Assembly: GCA_032173965.1 (NCBI GenBank)
Contig: CM063287.1
Coordinates: 5,523,859-5,587,858 of the forward strand
Direction: 5' to 3'
Origin: Sitta carolinensis
Lineage: Eukaryota > Chordata > Aves > Passeriformes > Sittidae
DNA length: 64,000 bases
Made by a program: the position numbers and the translations under genes
In this document: one piece after another, positions 61,941 through 64,000 of the stretch
Numbering within the stretch: the stretch's first letter is position 1
Layout of the letters: each line of letters starts with the position of its first letter
The notes under the pieces: model-generated
What the model saw: the letters and a program-made list of their open reading frames with translations, nothing else
Database searches by the model: none
What the model was told of the DNA's origin: nothing

Positions 61941-62310
61941 GGGAGCAGCCCTGGAGAAGGAGGCTTCTCAGTGCTCCTCCAAGGCTCTCAACTCCCCTTT
62001 CTTGTCACTGTTTCCTGCAGCACCACACAGGCTTTACCAGCAAAAACACCACACCGCAGTGTAAGGGCAGCTCTTCACCTTAGAATTGTTTTTTTCACTG
62101 AGGTCTCCTAACTGCTTATGCAGTCAGGAGGAGCCCACCGGCTGGAGAGCAGTTTTCCAAGCTTTTTCAGTTCCCATTTTTATACATTTTTTTTTTTTTT
62201 AATCACTCTTAGTGTTCAATTGAAGCTAAGACATTTCTAGCAGGCTCTCCTGTATATCTGGGCAGAGTTGCTCTTCTCCAGTAACTTCATGGACTGTTTT
62301 CTTTCCTCAG

Positions 62311-62461
62311 GCACTCACAGAGAAGATAATGTCTGCATTGGTGGGAATTTTCTGATTTCATAGGTTCCAGTGGCCTGGGCGAGGGCAGTCCCCTCGTGTG
62401 CAGGCACTGGGCCTCCTGCCCCACAGCCAAAGGCTCCACTTGCCTGCTCCTCACAGGACAG
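62311..62461 (+). other. Possible exon beside the minisatellite, plus strand
   Basis: Acceptor TTTTCTTTCCTCAG and donor GACAG then GTGAGG bound 151 bp with stop codons in all three frames. If real it is non-coding, and transcription would run straight into the minisatellite. Confidence 0.2.
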
Positions 62462-62517
62462 GTGAGGCTGTGGGTGCAGAGCAACTGCGGAGGCCTTGTC
62501 CTGTCCTGAGGGGCTGA

Positions 62518-63918
62518 GGCCATGGCAGCAGGGCTGTGGGTGTCTCTGTGTGAGGCCATGGCAGCAGGGCTGTGGGTGTCTCTTGTAGGCCATGGCAGCA
62601 GGGCTGTGGGTGTTTGTGTGAGGCCATGGCAGCAGGGCTGTGGGTGTCTTGTGTGAGGCCATGGCAGCAGGGCTGTGGGTGTCTCTGTGTGAGGCCATGG
62701 CAGCAGGGCTGTGGGTGTTGGTTGTGAGCATGGCAGAGGCTGTGGGTGCTCTGGCCATGCAGCGGGCTGTGGGTGTCTCTGTGTGAGGCCATGGCAGCAG
62801 GGCTGTGGGTGTTGGTGTGTGAGGCCATGGCAGCAGGGCTGTGGGTGTCTCTGTGTGAGGCCATGGCAGCAGGGCTGTGGGTGTCTGTGTGTGAGGCCAT
62901 GGCAGCAGGGCTGTGGGTGTCTCTGTGTGAGGCCATGGCAGCAGGGCTGTGGGTGTCTCTGTGTGAGGCCATGGCAGCAGGGCTGTGGGTGTCTCTGTGT
63001 GAGGCCATGGCAGCAGGGCTGTGGGTGTCTCTTGAGGCCATGGCAGCAGGGCTGTGGGTGTTCTTGTGTGGAGGCCATGGCAGCAGGGCTGTGGGTGTCT
63101 CTGTGTGAGGCCATGGCAGCAGGGCTGTGGGTGTCTCTGAGGCCATGGCAGCAGGGCTGTGGGTGTCTCTGTGTGAGGCCATGGCAGCAGGGCTGTGGGT
63201 GTCTCTGTGTGAGGCCATGGCAGCAGGGCTGTGGGTGTCTCTGAGGCCATGGCAGCAGGGCTGTGGGTGTCTTGTGTGAGGCCATGGCAGCAGGGCTGTG
63301 GGTGTTGGTGTGTGAGGCCATGGCAGCAGGGCTGTGGGTGTCTCTGTGTGAGGCCATGGCAGCAGGGCTGTGGGTGTCTCTGAGGCCATGGCAGCAGGGC
63401 TGTGGGTGTCTCTGTGTGAGGCCATGGCAGCAGGGCTGTGGGTGTTGGGTTTGAGGCCATGGCAGCAGGGCTGTGGGTGTCTCTGTGTGAGGCCATGGCA
63501 GCAGGGCTGTGGGTGTTGGTTGTGTGAGGCCATGGCAGCAGGGCTGTGGGTGTTGGTGTGTGAGGCCATGGCAGCAGGGCTGTGGGTGTCTCTGTGTGAG
63601 GCCATGGCAGCAGGGCTGTGGGTGTTGGTGTGTGAGGCCATGGCAGCAGGGCTGTGGGTGTCTCTGTGTGAGGCCATGGCAGCAGGGCTGTGGGTGTCTC
63701 TGTGTGAGGCCATGGCAGCAGGGCTGTGGGTGTTGGTGTGTGAGGCCATGGCAGCAGGGCTGTGGGTGTCTCTGTGTGAGGCCATGGCAGCAGGGCTGTG
63801 GGTGTCTCTGTGTGAGGCCATGGCAGCAGGGCTGTGGGTGTCTCTGTGTGAGGCCATGGCAGCAGGGCTGTGGGTGTCTCTGTGTGAGGCCATGGCAGCA
63901 GGGCTGTGGGTGTCTCTG
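62518..63918. repeat. G-rich 36-bp minisatellite, about 40 copies
   Basis: Direct tandem array whose unit reads GGCCATGGCAGCAGGGCTGT then GGGTGTCTCTGTGTGA. I count 40 unit starts, one (near 62727) badly degenerate. The core GGCCATGGCAGCAGGGCTGTGG is nearly invariant, while the last 10-14 nt vary: a TCTCTGTGTGA form (36 bp), a TTGGTGTGTGA form (36 bp), a short TCTCTGA form (32 bp) and singletons of 33-37 bp. The plus strand has 16 G and 7 C per unit. Because 36 is divisible by three and the unit lacks stops in several frames, it creates long open frames on both strands (480-557 codons on minus); these are not supported as genes. The left edge is degenerate and the right end homogeneous. Confidence 0.98.
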
Positions 63919-64000
63919 GGCTGTCATCATGATTAGAGCATGGCTTGTGTGCAGTTGGGCAGCTTTTGTCTTGTGGACATGGCTGCACAGGCCAGCCAGT

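Noticed and set aside
62711..63936. Plus-strand repeat frames of 120-188 codons with Trp/Gln/Cys-rich repeats
   Set aside because: Same minisatellite artefact read on the other strand.
62287..63988. Long minus-strand open frames of 480, 547 and 557 codons with Pro/His/Cys-rich repeats
   Set aside because: They are three frames of one minisatellite whose 36-bp unit lacks stops. All frames are open together, phase is lost wherever a unit is 32-37 bp, and no domain or splice structure supports a protein.
1..64000. tRNA, rRNA, CRISPR arrays, bacterial-type operons, endogenous retroviruses
   Set aside because: I looked for tRNA-like boxes, regularly spaced direct repeats with unique spacers, and gag/pol/env-like frames, and found none. 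The only regular array is a spacerless minisatellite.

Overview
This window reads as vertebrate nuclear DNA, most likely from a bird. The evidence is three truncated CR1-type LINE copies with the characteristic CR1 3' end (short TTCTATG-like repeats beside a GTTGGAAGGGACC-like block), AT-rich CpG-poor background, no dense gene packing, and one compact GC-rich single-exon gene whose product matches vertebrate 2-aminoethanethiol (cysteamine) dioxygenase, ADO. CR1 also occurs in other sauropsids, so bird is an inference.

Layout. Positions 1-2843 lie downstream of ADO and probably hold its long 3' UTR. The intact 246-codon ADO reading frame is on the minus strand at 2844-3584, inside a CpG island that also covers the promoter (about 2650-4000). 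A GC-normal but still CpG-bearing shore follows to about 4390. From about 4.4 kb to 62.5 kb I found no recognisable protein-coding gene: this looks like a gene desert upstream of ADO. It contains CR1 remnants at 4848-5060 (-), 7405-7836 (+) and 33366-33699 (-), mononucleotide and GT-rich simple repeats, several short palindromes, an isolated CpG-rich patch (17040-17590), two clusters of transcription-factor-like motifs (49.1 kb octamer, 52.1 kb TAATTA), and a handful of short segments bounded by good GT-AG splice consensus that could be exons of non-coding transcripts.

The right end (62518-63918) is the most conspicuous structure. It is a G-rich minisatellite of about 40 copies of a 36-bp unit, irregular at its left edge and homogeneous toward its right edge. 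Because the unit is a multiple of three and free of stop codons in several frames, it produces very long artefactual reading frames on both strands; I do not call these genes.

Known synteny in other vertebrates (from general knowledge, not shown here) puts EGR2 on the 3' side of ADO and ZNF365 on its 5' side, so EGR2 would lie just left of position 1 and ZNF365 to the right, possibly beyond the window. The gene-free interval may then be regulatory DNA for these genes. I did not identify a convincing new biological system. The items most worth follow-up are the minisatellite, a 192-nt open exon-like segment on the minus strand at 60691-60882, the possible divergent transcript from the ADO promoter, and the isolated CpG-rich patch at 17 kb.
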